From assembly GCA_949317995.1 (NCBI GenBank), contig OX439038.1, positions 70,194,659 to 70,258,658 on the forward strand: a DNA stretch of 64,000 nucleotides, read 5' to 3'. Of this stretch, positions 40,969 to 53,500 are shown one piece after another. Position 1 is the first letter of the stretch, and every line of letters starts with the position of its first letter. Below the pieces are notes generated by a model. The model was not told where the DNA came from, made no database searches, and saw only the letters and a program-made list of their open reading frames with translations. The position numbers and the translations under genes are program-made. The stretch is from Acholoe squamosa. Lineage: Eukaryota > Annelida > Polychaeta > Phyllodocida > Polynoidae.

Positions 40969-42750
40969 CTCCTGAAATTAAAACAGATGAAAAAGAGATG
41001 TGTAACTGGAAAGCCAAACCGTGATTTATAAACCTTTCAACGGAAATCTCAGTTGATACTGGATATGTTTGTCTTTCGCATAAGTTAATCACCGGTACGG
41101 TAATAAAGCCATCCTCGATCTTGCCACTTTCGTAGCTCTATCCTACTCCTGTTCTCCTCTCGTAGTCAGTACCGTTACACAGACGATGCTCAGTCGATCT
41201 TCGATCTAGTATGGCATTCGCTGTATAGTGTATTGTCGTATCGGCCATTATTCATGAAAAGAACACCGGTATACATATTACGTGAAGCCCTATTTTGGAT
41301 ATGGGATGGTCAGTGGTAGAAATTTAGAGGGGTAGCGCTTGGTCAGTGTGAGATTTGTACATCATTATCAAAGATTGTGACATCCTTTTTTCAAATACCA
41401 GTATGTGTTGGTTCTAACCATATTAAATACACATCCAACAACAAGTTGACACAAGTTGCACAACCCATATTACCGGTACCGTACTAGAAAAAAAGTGCAA
41501 TGCCAATGGGCCCCGATGCAATAGGGAGGGAAAGATCTGTCACCATACACCTCTATTTGTGTTTAAAGCATATAAAAAAGGAAGGGACAGGCAGACATGG
41601 ACCACGCACCTCACCCTAATCCCTATACAACTGTCAGTGTCACTGTTGGAGAGTAGACTGGGTATCGTCTCAATATTGGCAAATTGAGAATGAGATCACT
41701 CAATAGTAAAACATGGAGTAGCCATAGTAAAGAAATCTGTTTTTTCAATCCTTTTCCACATTAATGTGTTTCCTCCTAGCTTTCCGTACTATAATATCTT
41801 ATGTCAAGTATCTAGTAACACTCATTTTCCATGATTATCAATTACAACCTGCTTGGAGCTTGAGAGTTCTCAGTGGTAGTCAGAGTTTTGGGAAGTTAAA
41901 GTAGGTGAGCTATCATAAAAAAATCACTATCAAATCTATGGCTATGCAAATGTGCTCACCTCTAATTTTGCCCCATTCGGCATACCATGAACTATTAAAT
42001 GCAGGCAAAAAGGATTTGCAGAAACCTCTTTGCTTATATGTGAGCCACGGTTTCACTCCATAAATCCCTATGGAGTGATCAGTGGTGCTGTCCCCTGACA
42101 GCCACTTATAGGCTCAAGGGGTGATCATGGCTAAGTCGTGCGGCCAGCTTGAGTACTTACATCAGTGTCAGTGCTCAAGATCCTGAGTAGTTACACATTG
42201 TGTACCCCTTCCAAACACCCTGACGGTTCTCATCTTCCAGCTAATCTATTCCATATACACTAGATGGCGGGACAAGTCCTATGCAACCTAATACAGTAAA
42301 ATTCATTTACAACGAATCCTGTTTCAACGAATTTTCGTTGATTATAACAAACAAATCACACTGTCCCAAATCACATTTAATCACTCCCATATATTTCTAT
42401 AGAAAAAGGATCCCCTTACAACAAACTTTACATGCCCTGAAATCGTTTACAATGAATTTTTCTTGACAACATACGATAATTGTGTAAGTGCTCAAGATGT
42501 AAGCGCTCAAGATCAAGATGCTATTTCATAACAAGAGAGCGTTTATTTTAAAACAGTTGAGTCGAGAGTATGTCTTGGAGAGACAGAAAGGAAACGAGGC
42601 AAGGGTACAGAGCCTAGGCTAGATGACTTGCCCATGACTTTCCCACTATGTCATTAAGGACACATTTAGCTGCTTGATTGTCTTCCCCCCCCTCCCAACA
42701 CAACTACCAGCACAGCTCTCAGTATTGAGGCATGCCTGAGTACCCCCTAC
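40969..42750. other. region upstream of the SMYD4-like gene
   Basis: No confident exon. 42273-42470 has repeated ACAACGAATCC / CAACGAATTTTCGTTGATTA / TTACAATGAA motifs, like the ends of pogo/Tigger-type elements, but no boundaries could be fixed. Confidence 0.4.
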
Positions 42751-43314
42751 CCGACCAGGTGACCCCGACCAGGTGACCCCGACCAGGTGACCCCGACCAG
42801 GTGACCCCGACCAGGTGACCCCGACCAGGTGACCCCGACCAGGTGACCCCGACCAGGTGACCCCGACCAGGTGACCCCGACCAGGTGACCCCGACCAGGT
42901 GACCCCGACCAGGTGACCCCGACCAGGTGACCCCGACCAGGTGACCCCGACCAGGTGACCCCGACCAGGTGACCCCGACCAGGTGACCCCGACCAGGTGA
43001 CCCCGACCAGGTGACCCCGACCAGGTGACCCCGACCAGGTGACCCCGACCAGGTGACCCCGACCAGGTGACCCCGACCAGGTGACCCCGACCAGGTGACC
43101 CCGACCAGGTGACCCCGACCAGGTGACCCCGACCAGGTGACCCCGACCAGGTGACCCCGACCAGGTGACCCCGACCAGGTGACCCCGACCAGGTGACCCC
43201 GACCAGGTGACCCCGACCAGGTGACCCCGACCAGGTGACCCCGACCAGGTGACCCCGACCAGGTGACCCCGACCAGGTGACCCCGACCAGGTGACCCCGA
43301 CCAGGTGACCCCGA
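42751..43314. repeat. 14-bp tandem array, about 40 units
   Basis: Near-perfect units of GACCAGGTGACCCC. As 14 is not a multiple of 3, all frames stay open, giving false long proteins. Confidence 0.97.
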
Positions 43315-43830
43315 CAGTCCCACAGTCCCACAGTCCCACAGTCCCACAGTCCCACAGTCCCACAGTCCCACAGTCCCACAGTCCCACAGTCCCACAGTCC
43401 CACAGTCCCACAGTCCCACAGTCCCACAGTCCCACAGTCCCACAGTCCCACAGTCCCACAGTCCCACAGTCCCACAGTCCCACAGTCCCACAGTCCCACA
43501 GTCCCACAGTCCCACAGTCCCACAGTCCCACAGTCCCACAGTCCCACAGTCCCACAGTCCCACAGTCCCACAGTCCCACAGTCCCACAGTCCCACAGTCC
43601 CACAGTCCCACAGTCCCACAGTCCCACAGTCCCACAGTCCCACAGTCCCACAGTCCCACAGTCCCACAGTCCCACAGTCCCACAGTCCCACAGTCCCACA
43701 GTCCCACAGTCCCACAGTCCCACAGTCCCACAGTCCCACAGTCCCACAGTCCCACAGTCCCACAGTCCCACAGTCCCACAGTCCCACAGTCCCACAGTCC
43801 CACAGTCCCACAGTCCCACAGTCCCACAGT
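43314..43830. repeat. 8-bp tandem array, about 64 units
   Basis: Perfect units of CCCACAGT, joined directly to the 14-bp array at CCCCGACAGTCCCACAGT. Confidence 0.97.
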
Positions 43831-44513
43831 TCCATCCATCCATCCATCCATCCATCCATCCATCCATCCATCCATCCATCCATCCATCCATCCATCCATC
43901 CATCCATCCATCCATCCATCCATCCATCCATCCATCCATCCATCCATCCATCCATCCATCCATCCATCCATCCATCCATCCATCCATCCATCCATCCATC
44001 CATCCATCCATCCATCCATCCATCCATCCATCCATCCATCCATCCATCCATCCATCCATCCATCCATCCATCCATCCATCCATCCATCCATCCATCCATC
44101 CATCCATCCATCCATCCATCCATCCATCCATCCATCCATCCATCCATCCATCCATCCATCCATCCATCCATCCATCCATCCATCCATCCATCCATCCATC
44201 CATCCATCCATCCATCCATCCATCCATCCATCCATCCATCCATCCATCCATCCATCCATCCATCCATCCATCCATCCATCCATCCATCCATCCATCCATC
44301 CATCCATCCATCCATCCATCCATCCATCCATCCATCCATCCATCCATCCATCCATCCATCCATCCATCCATCCATCCATCCATCCATCCATCCATCCATC
44401 CATCCATCCATCCATCCATCCATCCATCCATCCATCCATCCATCCATCCATCCATCCATCCATCCATCCATCCATCCATCCATCCATCCATCCATCCATC
44501 CATCCATCCATCC
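43831..44513. repeat. (CCAT)n array, about 170 units
   Basis: Perfect 4-bp units. The right edge reads CCATCCACAGTCATT, recalling the 8-bp unit, so this array may have grown inside the neighbouring one. Confidence 0.97.
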
Positions 44514-45527
44514 ACAGTCATTGTTGATCCTACAATTAACATCACAGACAGTGTAGCCAAGGTGATGTGACCTTGTTACAATTACTTGTTACATTTCCTT
44601 CCTTTCCCATGGGAAATGATTGGAAGCCAATTCTCTTAAAGGGCCCAGCTATCTCACTACTGATACTTACCATAGAGAAGCCTATTAGGCTCCTCTATGT
44701 ACTCACCTAGATTCACCTCCAATGCAAGACTAATGTTTTGTCTATGAGAGAATCTTGGAATTAAACCTATCAATAAACCAAATTGGAAGGCCTTCAAAAT
44801 CAACTATATCAAAAGATATTTGCCCAGATAACCATGGCACGCACTGCCCCAAAAGATATTTGCCCAGATAACCATGGCACGCACTGCCCCCATACCTACT
44901 CTATGCCCTCCTTTTCTAAAAAATCTGAAATCTGTCTATAAGTGGGGTTAAAGACAGTTTGATTACCCTTTTATTTAGGGTAAAAAGAGCCCTAAATCCC
45001 ATGCATTTCTCCATAGGAATAAAAACCAACAGTAATTACCATGTCACAGCCATCAAAGTACACCTTAAATGTAAATTCTATTACATGGATAGCTTTGTCT
45101 TGCTTTTTGTCTTACTATATGACTAATTTTTGGGGGTTCAGTTGTAACAGAAATAGGGCTAAATGACAGGTTTTGATGGTCTATGCAAATTCTTGGAATC
45201 TAAATATAAGAAAAGCATACCCCATGAAATGTTTTTTTCATCATTCATCAAAAGATTTTCATGTAAATAGAAATATGACTCATGGGGTCTTTGAAGGGTG
45301 TGATAGGGCATATGCTGTGTAATGGAATAGTCTTTTGGTGGTGCATGTAATCTGCTAGAGGTGAAAATAGCAATTGAAACTTGGTAATCATAAGAAACTC
45401 GGCTAAGGGCTAGTAGACAAGAGGTCAGAAAGGTGGTGTCAAAAGCCCTTGCCTCGTTTAATAATGGAAGTAAAGTACCCCGGTACCGAGTATATGCAGC
45501 ATTGTAAGTCCTCAAGATGTGATGTAA
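44514..45527. other. gene-free stretch with a 40-bp direct duplication
   Basis: Only the tandem duplication at 44811-44890 stands out. The 126-aa minus-strand frame at 45159-45539 has no recognisable domain. Confidence 0.5.
44811..44890. repeat. 40-bp unit duplicated in tandem
   Basis: Two identical copies starting AAAAGATATTTGCCCAGATA, which implies a recent duplication. Confidence 0.95.
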
Positions 45528-45728
45528 GGGAGTATTCAACAGGGGGCATTGGTGAAATTCTGCTAGCGTGCGGTGAAAAATTTTCCCACCCCCCCTCCAA
45601 GGGGTCTGAAATTTTTCCGTCCCCCCTTTTATTCTTTAGTGGTGTGCTGGCTTTTTCACTCAAAAGGGGCAAAAAATTTTTTGTCCCACCCAAACCCCCC
45701 CCCCCATTTTTAAAAAATGACCACTCCC
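45528..45728. mobile_element. GGGAG-ended MITE, TAA target duplication
   Basis: Starts GGGAGTATTCAACAGGGGGC and ends AAAAAATGACCACTCCC, with TAA at 45525-45527 and 45729-45731. It contains repeated GGGGTCTGAAATTTTTCCG-type units. Related diverged sequence continues to about 46110. Confidence 0.65.
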
Positions 45729-46126
45729 TAAGTGCTCAAGATGTAAATCACTAAATGCACAAGATGAAGATGCTATTTCAATGTAAGTACTCAAGGTGTA
45801 AGTTTTGAAGATGTAAGTGCTCAAGAGACAGTCGAAGAGTTGAAAAAAAAATTGGGGACGGGGCAAAACCATAGTCTTGCCACAAAAAATGACGTAAAAA
45901 TGTCTGCCCCCCCCCCGAGGGGTCTGAAATTTTCCGTCTCCCCTTTTATTATTTAGTGGCATGTGAGCTTTTTCGCTCAAGAGGCGAAATTTTTTTTTCC
46001 CCCTAAGGCTAAGAGGAGTCTGAAATTTTTTTATCCCCACCCCTAAGAGGGGTCTGAAATTGTTTTGTCCCCCCCCCTGTTGTTAAAAATTGACCACTCA
46101 CTTAATGAAGACAGGAGGCACACTCC

Positions 46127-46472
46127 CCACTTGGCATAAAAACGATATTTTTACGTTAAGGCCACACCAAAAAATTAAGTTGGTCTACGGATCGCCCTCT
46201 CCATATTTTTGGAAATACACTTTTTTTTTCTTTGAAAAAAATCTTGTCTACAGATTTCGCTCACTTCAGTTTCTACAAGTTTTCTCTTTGTGATGTTTGG
46301 CAAAAATTTAAAAAAAAAAAAAATTTGCTCGCTCACCTCACTTTCCCACCAAGGAATCCATTGGACGCCAAAAAATTCTTAAAAAAAAAAAAAAATCGTT
46401 TTCATTGGTTTTGCTTTTGGTTATTTGGTTGAAAATTGGTTGAAAAAAACGAAAACGTTTTTTGCCAAGTGG
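46127..46472. mobile_element. CCACTTGGCA-ended element with a nested GGCC-family insertion
   Basis: CCACTTGGCATAAAAACG at the left is inverted at the right as CGTTTTTTGCCAAGTGG. Just inside the left end, at 46160, begins GGCCACACCAAAAAATTAAG, the left end of the family seen at 26524. The right end of the inner element is not clear. Confidence 0.55.
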
Positions 46473-47307
46473 GTCGTAATTCCCTGTGTGGGCGGCTCAT
46501 ATCAGGCTCTGTGGGAGTGTAGTGTGGGTATTCCACATCGTCTGCCGTTCCAAGATCACTCTGTACGGTGTGGGATACTTACATTGGCAAATATTCAGTC
46601 CTGCGGGAGCACTCTCCGTGCACCTCTCATGCATTCAATCCTTCATCAATCCTTCTAAAAATTCAGATATACATACATCCAACCCTCCTTTAGCTTCGCT
46701 GAAAGTTTGGGGATCCTATGATTATTCTAAAATAGGAAAAATTGAAATTTATTAACCCAGGCCGAATTGTGCATGGGCAGGATGCAGCACCAGTAGCTAA
46801 AAGGTCTCAAAATAGAGAGGAGCCGGTTCCTAAGACCTAACATCATATGCCTAGGGATCGGTGGGCAGGTCTATGGAAGTGTTGACGGGAGGGTGAGTGT
46901 GCTGCACTGGCAGAATAAAATCATTGTCATTGACATTGTCAGGAAGGGAGGAGGACCGTCACGGCGTCAGGGGAATGGGAGTGGTAGGACTCACTTGAGT
47001 ACTTACGAATCTTGAGCACTTACAACCTTGTATGTACTCAAGTTGGCCGCACGGCACGACTTAGCCATGATCACCCCATTTGCCACTTTATATATTGTGA
47101 CTTACAGAGGATAGTTGGGGAGTGGCCCCCCTCCCCCACCGACCGAGCACCGCTCGCGGAGGCTGAGCGGCGAAGTGCACGACCTTTCAACATCAGTTTA
47201 TAGAGCTTAATCAATGTTTATAGCCAACTACTACAGATACTTTGTCCGCTATGATTCTGCCATTATCTCTCAATCACTTTTGAGGGTTATTGTCAATACA
47301 AACTTAC

Positions 47308-47492
47308 TTATTTTCCTCTAGAAGAAACTTTTCTTGCTGCTTCTTGGCTTTTTTCGCTGCACCGGAAATATACATAAAATGGTAGAAGTTTGGAGTGCAA
47401 CCCGATGCAACGCCGCTGGTTTTCCCCGTGCAACCATGTTGAATTGGTTCAAAGGGTACAGGTAGGCGGGTACCATTTGTTTTTGCAGACAT
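47308..47492 (-). CDS. possible first coding exon of an unidentified gene
   Basis: The minus-strand frame starts at an ATG (47492-47490; MSAKTNGTRLPVPFEP...) and runs 61 codons plus 2 bases to a strong donor, AATAA|GTAAGTTT, at 47308/47307. The end is Lys/Gln-rich (AAKKAKKQQEKFLLEEN). No family is recognised, and I found no acceptor exon to the left. Only 62 bp separate this start from the NECAB start, so both would share a promoter. An alternative is a chance frame in the NECAB promoter: read through, it stops at 47304. It is not a SMYD4 5' exon, because the splice phase does not fit. Confidence 0.35.
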
Positions 47493-47554
47493 CTCAGCTC
47501 TTCAGGCAAATTTGCCAATTTTGCTTTCTATTTTCACCCAGGTGAAGTACAGAC

Positions 47555-50500
47555 ATGGAGAAAGGAACCGCCGTCTTTCTGGACGTAAGTATAAATTTAC
47601 TATAAAACCCTAGTCTGGCGTAGACCTAGGCTAGTGGTAGTCACTAGACCTTTCTTGGTTGTGTCACTTAGTCTTAGGCCGAAATACCTGCCTGCTCACA
47701 GAGTTCCCTCAGAGTGTCTACGGAGTAGTGTCACTGTGCAGTGTGTGAGTGTGTCTTCAGTTCACTCCAGACTTACTACACTTAGGCCCCAAGTTAGGGA
47801 GTGATCATTTTTTAAAAACGGGGGGGGGCATGGTTGGTTTGAGGGGGGGTTCAGAATTGTTTCAACCCCTTGACCAGGGGGGTCAGAATTTTTTTGCCCC
47901 CTTGACTCAACTTCGGAACGGCGGCTTGACTATATAGGGGGGGGGGGGGGTCAAAATAATTTCACCTGTTTTCAGCGAAAAAGCCTGCATGTTACTAAAG
48001 GTGAAAAGGGCCAGGGATGTAAGTCTTCAGGATTTATCAGGATTTCCTGATTTCTGAAATTTTTTAATGACATTTATTTTCCTTACATGAGTGGTAAGGA
48101 GGGCTATTTGGGAAAAATAGAGGGCTTTTATATCAAGTAAATGTATGGCTTCCTGATTTTTGCCTATTCCTGACTTACATCCCTGAAAGGGCGTGTTCGC
48201 CTGCGAAGGGTGTGTTCGCCCGCAAAGGGCGTGTTCACCCTCAATTTTCGCCTCCCGAGGGGGTCGAAAAAATTTTGGCCCATCAAGAGGGGGGGGCCGA
48301 GCTTTATACCTTAGCCTTAGGCTGAAATACCTGCCTGCTTACAGGCAGAATCCAACATGTAGTATACAAGTCTAGACTAGTGGCACAAACACATGGCTAA
48401 TTCCTATTCTGAACTAAGTACTCCCTGTCAGTTCCATGGAAATCGTCCCTCCTATTCACACTGAAGCACGAGATATATCCAAAAATTCTGAACCCCCCTC
48501 AAACCAACCAGCCCCCCCCCCCCCCCGTTGTTAAAAAAATGATCACTCCCTTAGATATCACTACCTCAATGGCCTCCATCGTCGACATGCTCGGGGTGGT
48601 ACCACCCTAAATATGCGGTGCGATCCAAAAAAATCCACTATCGCTGACGCTTGACAAACTATTTCAAATACTTAAAATTTCCTCAGAACTAAGCCAAATA
48701 TACCAGATTGTAGCTTTTGAAATGGCAAAAATCAAACACTAGGTCTGTCATAACAAAGTGCAATCAGATTTTTCGCAAATCGCCATGGAAACCACCGATG
48801 TGATTTTGTGGTCTGCCACCTGAGTCGCTACACATCTATCATAGGTCCCTTTGGTTTGCAGTAAATGATCTAAATTATTTTCATTCTTTTCCAATCTTTT
48901 TTTAAAAATATTCTCCAAGCCTCCAAGATAATATTAGTGCCAATATATACACAGACAGCCTGTTTAGAACCCATTTTATAGTCCTAGAAATGAAAAATTG
49001 ACTGTATATAGTGCAGGACTTTCACATTCTACCCGGAAGTGACCTGATTTAGGGTGGTACCAGCGCCTGGGGCGCTGCTCGCACGAAAAGAAGTGGCGCT
49101 GTCGTATCCCGAAAGTCGAGCATCCCAGAAGTTGGCCGAAATTTTCAAAATTTTCATATTTCTACGGCGTAGGGACAGTATCATTAGGGTTGTTGTCCTT
49201 TCAAATTCTATAAGAAGAGAGGGATGTTATCATGGTTTTTATGTTTTCAAAATATTATTTATTTTCATTGATGTTTGTGGCCCATGAGCGATAATAGGCT
49301 TAAAACATGGATTGCACATGCGCAGCCAACTTCTGGGATGTGCCAACTTCTGGGATACGACAGCGCCACCATGTGCCAAAAGCATTGCAACTCCTAGTGT
49401 TGTAACTCTGTGCTTGTCACACAACTTCTATCATTTTCTAATTCCCTGGGTCACTTTTGCTGGTTGCTGGCAGATAGAGTGTGAGTGGCCAACTACAGGA
49501 ACATCCAACGTCAAAGCCGATGACTTCCGGGGTAGCCGTTTTGGATAAGTAGTGCAACCACCTCGGGGTGCCACCTGGTGTAAGCCTCCATTTGAAACAT
49601 AGGACTAACCAACCAAGAATAGTGTAGTCTCTTTGGCACTAGGTGGCTACACCTGGCTTCAAGATGGCCAACAATGTTTTGCAGTAAGGGAGGGAGATTT
49701 GAAAATCACCTGGATTATTAATTATCACAAGTATTTAAAGTGCTTTGTGTATGGTAAATCTTTGGATATACATTGAGGGAAGTGTTGATGGAAACATTGG
49801 ACTTGACAGTAAGTACTTCTGTGAGAACTGGGCACTCAGCCAATCTGGCAGAGTAGATAGACTACCAACAGACACCTTTGGATCCTGCCTGTAAGCAGGC
49901 AGGTATTTCGGCCTATCCAGACTTCACTCTGACTCTGATTTTGACTCTGACTTAGTGACTAGTGTCTGAGTAGTGACAGTGACAAATTGATTCAGTCTCA
50001 ACTAGATTCACTCACCCACACTCTCATTTACTCTTTTCTTAATAGAGTCTTATTATCCAATTAGATCTTCACGTGCTAAGGGGACCGCAGACAGGGGCCA
50101 TCCATAAATGATGTTATGAAAATTTGATCATTTTTGACCCCCCCCCCCTCCCCCTCGTCATGTTTTTGGCCAATTTTAGAATGCTGAAGGAATGCTGAAG
50201 GTATGCCGAACCTGACCCTCACCCCTCCAGCATGACGTTAATTGTTGATGGCCCCCAGGCCCGTATCGATCAGCCGATCCTGACGATCGGGAGCGTCTGT
50301 GCATAATTATTTATGTCCAATTGAGTCTGACAACATCAAACACATTTCCGTCTGCGGTCAACTTTAAAAGGACCGCAGTCACTCTTCAGCTGCCTTTAAT
50401 AGGGAGTGGTTATTATTCATTAACGATTGGTGGGGGGATAAAAAACTTTTGACCATCCCTGAGGCTGAGGAGCAGTTGCAAGAACTTTAACCCCTCTTGA

Positions 50501-53500
50501 GTGGGGAGGGGTTTGTAAAAGGTTAGATCCAAAAGGGGCATGAGAAATGTCCATGCCTCTGGTGCAGGGGGGGAGGGCACAAGAAATGTTGACCGCTGTC
50601 CACAGCCTCGTATAAGCCGCACCCCCAGCTTTAGAGGGAGCTATTAGCCACATCTGTTGCTTGAAAATTGTAGGTTTACTACAGTTCTATAGTGTCAAAT
50701 ACCCTCCTATAAGCCACACTCCTTCTTTTGACTGATCTTATAAGCCTAACTTTGATATGGGCTCTGGTACTAGCCGGTACTAGCTGTGGCTTATACGAGA
50801 GAATCTGGTAGTAGCCTATGGTATTATTCCATAGGTACCGTAGATCTATAGTATAGAAATGTCACTTAGAAAAAAATATGGTTAAATGTGATCACAAAAA
50901 CGAGTGTGTCACGTCCAACATTCGCCCTTTTTGAGATCTTGTGTGCAAGATACTTTCTCGCCTCCTCGGGCACGGAAAAAAGTTGACTCCCGGATTCAAT
51001 CTCCCCGCAAAGTTGTGGGCTCTCATATAGGGATGTATGGATGAGGGATCTGCAGGTAGAGTGCACTAGACTGAAGCTTAGACCATGAATTCCTCTCTTA
51101 TTTTATTGAAATTTTAACAAAACTGGACATATTTAAAAGATGGATGCCTTATCTAGGATATATAAACTGGAGAAAGCATACTTTGAGCTGATAATCGAGC
51201 TACAGACGCTGAAATTAGACTTGGCAAAGTGGAGTGAATTTGGGGAATTCCCAAGAAATAGCCGTGTGTACAGGGATCACAAAACAGCGTAATGGCAACA
51301 TGCCACATATGAATCCCACCTTAAAACCAACTGCATGGGTGAATATTTCTTTGAAACCTACCATTTCTGTAATGTGTTACCCAAGTGAGATAGAAATAAT
51401 CACTAGGGGACAGAGGCGTAGGAAGCAAATCTTCATTGGGGGGGGAGGGCCCAGCCGGGTCCCAGTTTGAACACTTTGAATTATCGGCTCGAGCGCGATG
51501 ATGCCTATACATACCCATAATAGAATTTAATAGAAAAGTATTTTTAGTGAATTTTAGATCTGATTTGAGGCTCAGGGCTCCATTTTCCCTATCCCTTTAA
51601 CATATTAATCTAATTTGGGATGGAATGTTTTAGCTGCTTTTCCATTTCATTATGACTTCTTGGTAAATTTCGGGGGGGGGGGCCAGACATAATCAGGCCC
51701 CCCTCCTTTATGATTGGGGGGGGGGGGCTGTCCCCCCTTTTCCTACGCCCCTGGGGGAATATGACATAGAACCATGTAAAAGCTGCATAGTGTTTGGTCA
51801 TCATGGTTCTGTTCAAGCAAGTTGTATATTCCAAGTGACTTGTTCAAATCTATAGATTTTAATTCCAGAGAAACAAAATAATGTGAAAGACTATCAAGTT
51901 TAGGGACTGTAGCCAATCTACTTACAAGCCTAACAAGGCTACCAGTACATGCAGGGATCATGTCCGGCGGCGACTCTCTAGGTTTACAGCCTCAAGGTTT
52001 TCATAGTGCACCAACTACGCTACAGAGTTGAATGGGTGCATCATGATGATTATGAATTTTGAGGCTTTATTTGGTCCTCAAAGGTTCGAGCACCAATTAT
52101 GCTGGCTGTTCCTCTGATTAAATTAGTGGAATATGTTACACATAGCAAAGAATGGAATTTGATTATTTCCGTAGTAAGAACCATCTCCAACACCAGTCTT
52201 GATTTATATACAGATAACTGCAAGTATTTCTCAATTAATTATCTTGAAATTCATCATTACAACCCGGTGTATATTTATTGTAGGTATTCCGTAGAGCAGA
52301 CAAGAATGGTGGGTATTATTTCCCTTTAGTTAGCAATGGCAAAGCCTGTCTCAAATATTTGGTCATTTAAATTTACCGGCTAAAAGTATTTGCATGTACG
52401 AAGATGAGACTAAATTGAATATACCTAATATCATGATGTATCAAATACTAGAGTATTATTACATATGAAAGATAATACCCGATATGACGAGAGATGTGAC
52501 CAGACACTTGGAAATAAATAAAAGAAGGCATATTTAGTTTTTCAACTGGTACCTAGTTTCATACATTCATGGCTTCTGATTAGAGAATTATGTGAATTTG
52601 CAGATGACGGGGCCTTGTCGTGGGCAGAATTCAAGTCATTCTTTGCGGACGGAGTTCTGAGTGAGAGTGAATTGCGCAATCTTTTCACAGAGATTGACAC
52701 CCACAATACCAAGTAAGAATCTTCCCACAATTAATACTCACGGGTTCCTTCTGCGTATACATGGTTACTGTGGGAAAATCCATGTGATAAAAATCTCAAT
52801 AGCCATTAGATTGCTCACAAGTATTGAATTTGAACCATTGCATACCTCCATGCACACGACACTACACATCGTTTAAGATGTGAATAAAAAACACGGAATA
52901 TTTGGTCAGTAATTGTTACTTGATTGACTAGACGTCAATCAAGTATTTACATCTATCTAAACCTTACCATATTTTGCTGATACAGTGTCTCCATGAGTAT
53001 TGCAAAGCTGTTACCTTATAGGACAAGGACTCTGTATAAATCTTTTGTGCTGACAAGGCATATTAAAAGGACTACCAGCAGATTATTTACACATGGGAAT
53101 AGAGTATTGATGTTGTCACACCTCTGGGTAATCCTTAACCCTTTAAGAGGCCTACCTAATGTACAACCACACAAAGGCCTTATTACCCTAAGCCTGAGGT
53201 AGGTATGATGCACTAACACTCTGTGTCCCTTGAGGTACTCAACTAGTTCTGCTCTAGCCAATCTCAAAACACCACTACAAGAGTGTTGTTCCCACTGCCA
53301 CTCTTACTGGCACTCTCAGACTCAGTCTGCCATAGACAGAGATACCCTGTCCTGGGGCTCCTGCCGTACAGAGTGATCTTGAGCAAACTACCATGCCTGC
53401 CCAGGCGCCTCTCTGAAGGGAACCTTTAAACCTTGCACACATGCATCACTGACTTTTAGCCCTTTAAAAACAGGATCACTTACACACTCTTATTATCTGA

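Noticed and set aside
42646-44570. Open frames of 420-620 aa on both strands ([12 protein letters not shown] and HPSI type repeats)
   Set aside because: They arise because the 14-, 8- and 4-bp arrays lack stop codons in every frame; no independent coding signal or domain.
45159-45539. 126-aa minus-strand frame
   Set aside because: No domain, ordinary composition for random AT-rich DNA, and overlaps the border of a MITE.
47308-47492. Minus-strand exon as the missing 5' exon of the SMYD4-like gene
   Set aside because: It ends in phase 2, whereas the SMYD4 acceptor at 40971 needs phase 0 to keep the frame.
51140-51289. 49-codon frame [17 protein letters not shown]... in NECAB intron 1
   Set aside because: It looks helix-forming, but has no splice donor in frame, no known family, and no place in the NECAB model. 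It may be a retroelement scrap.
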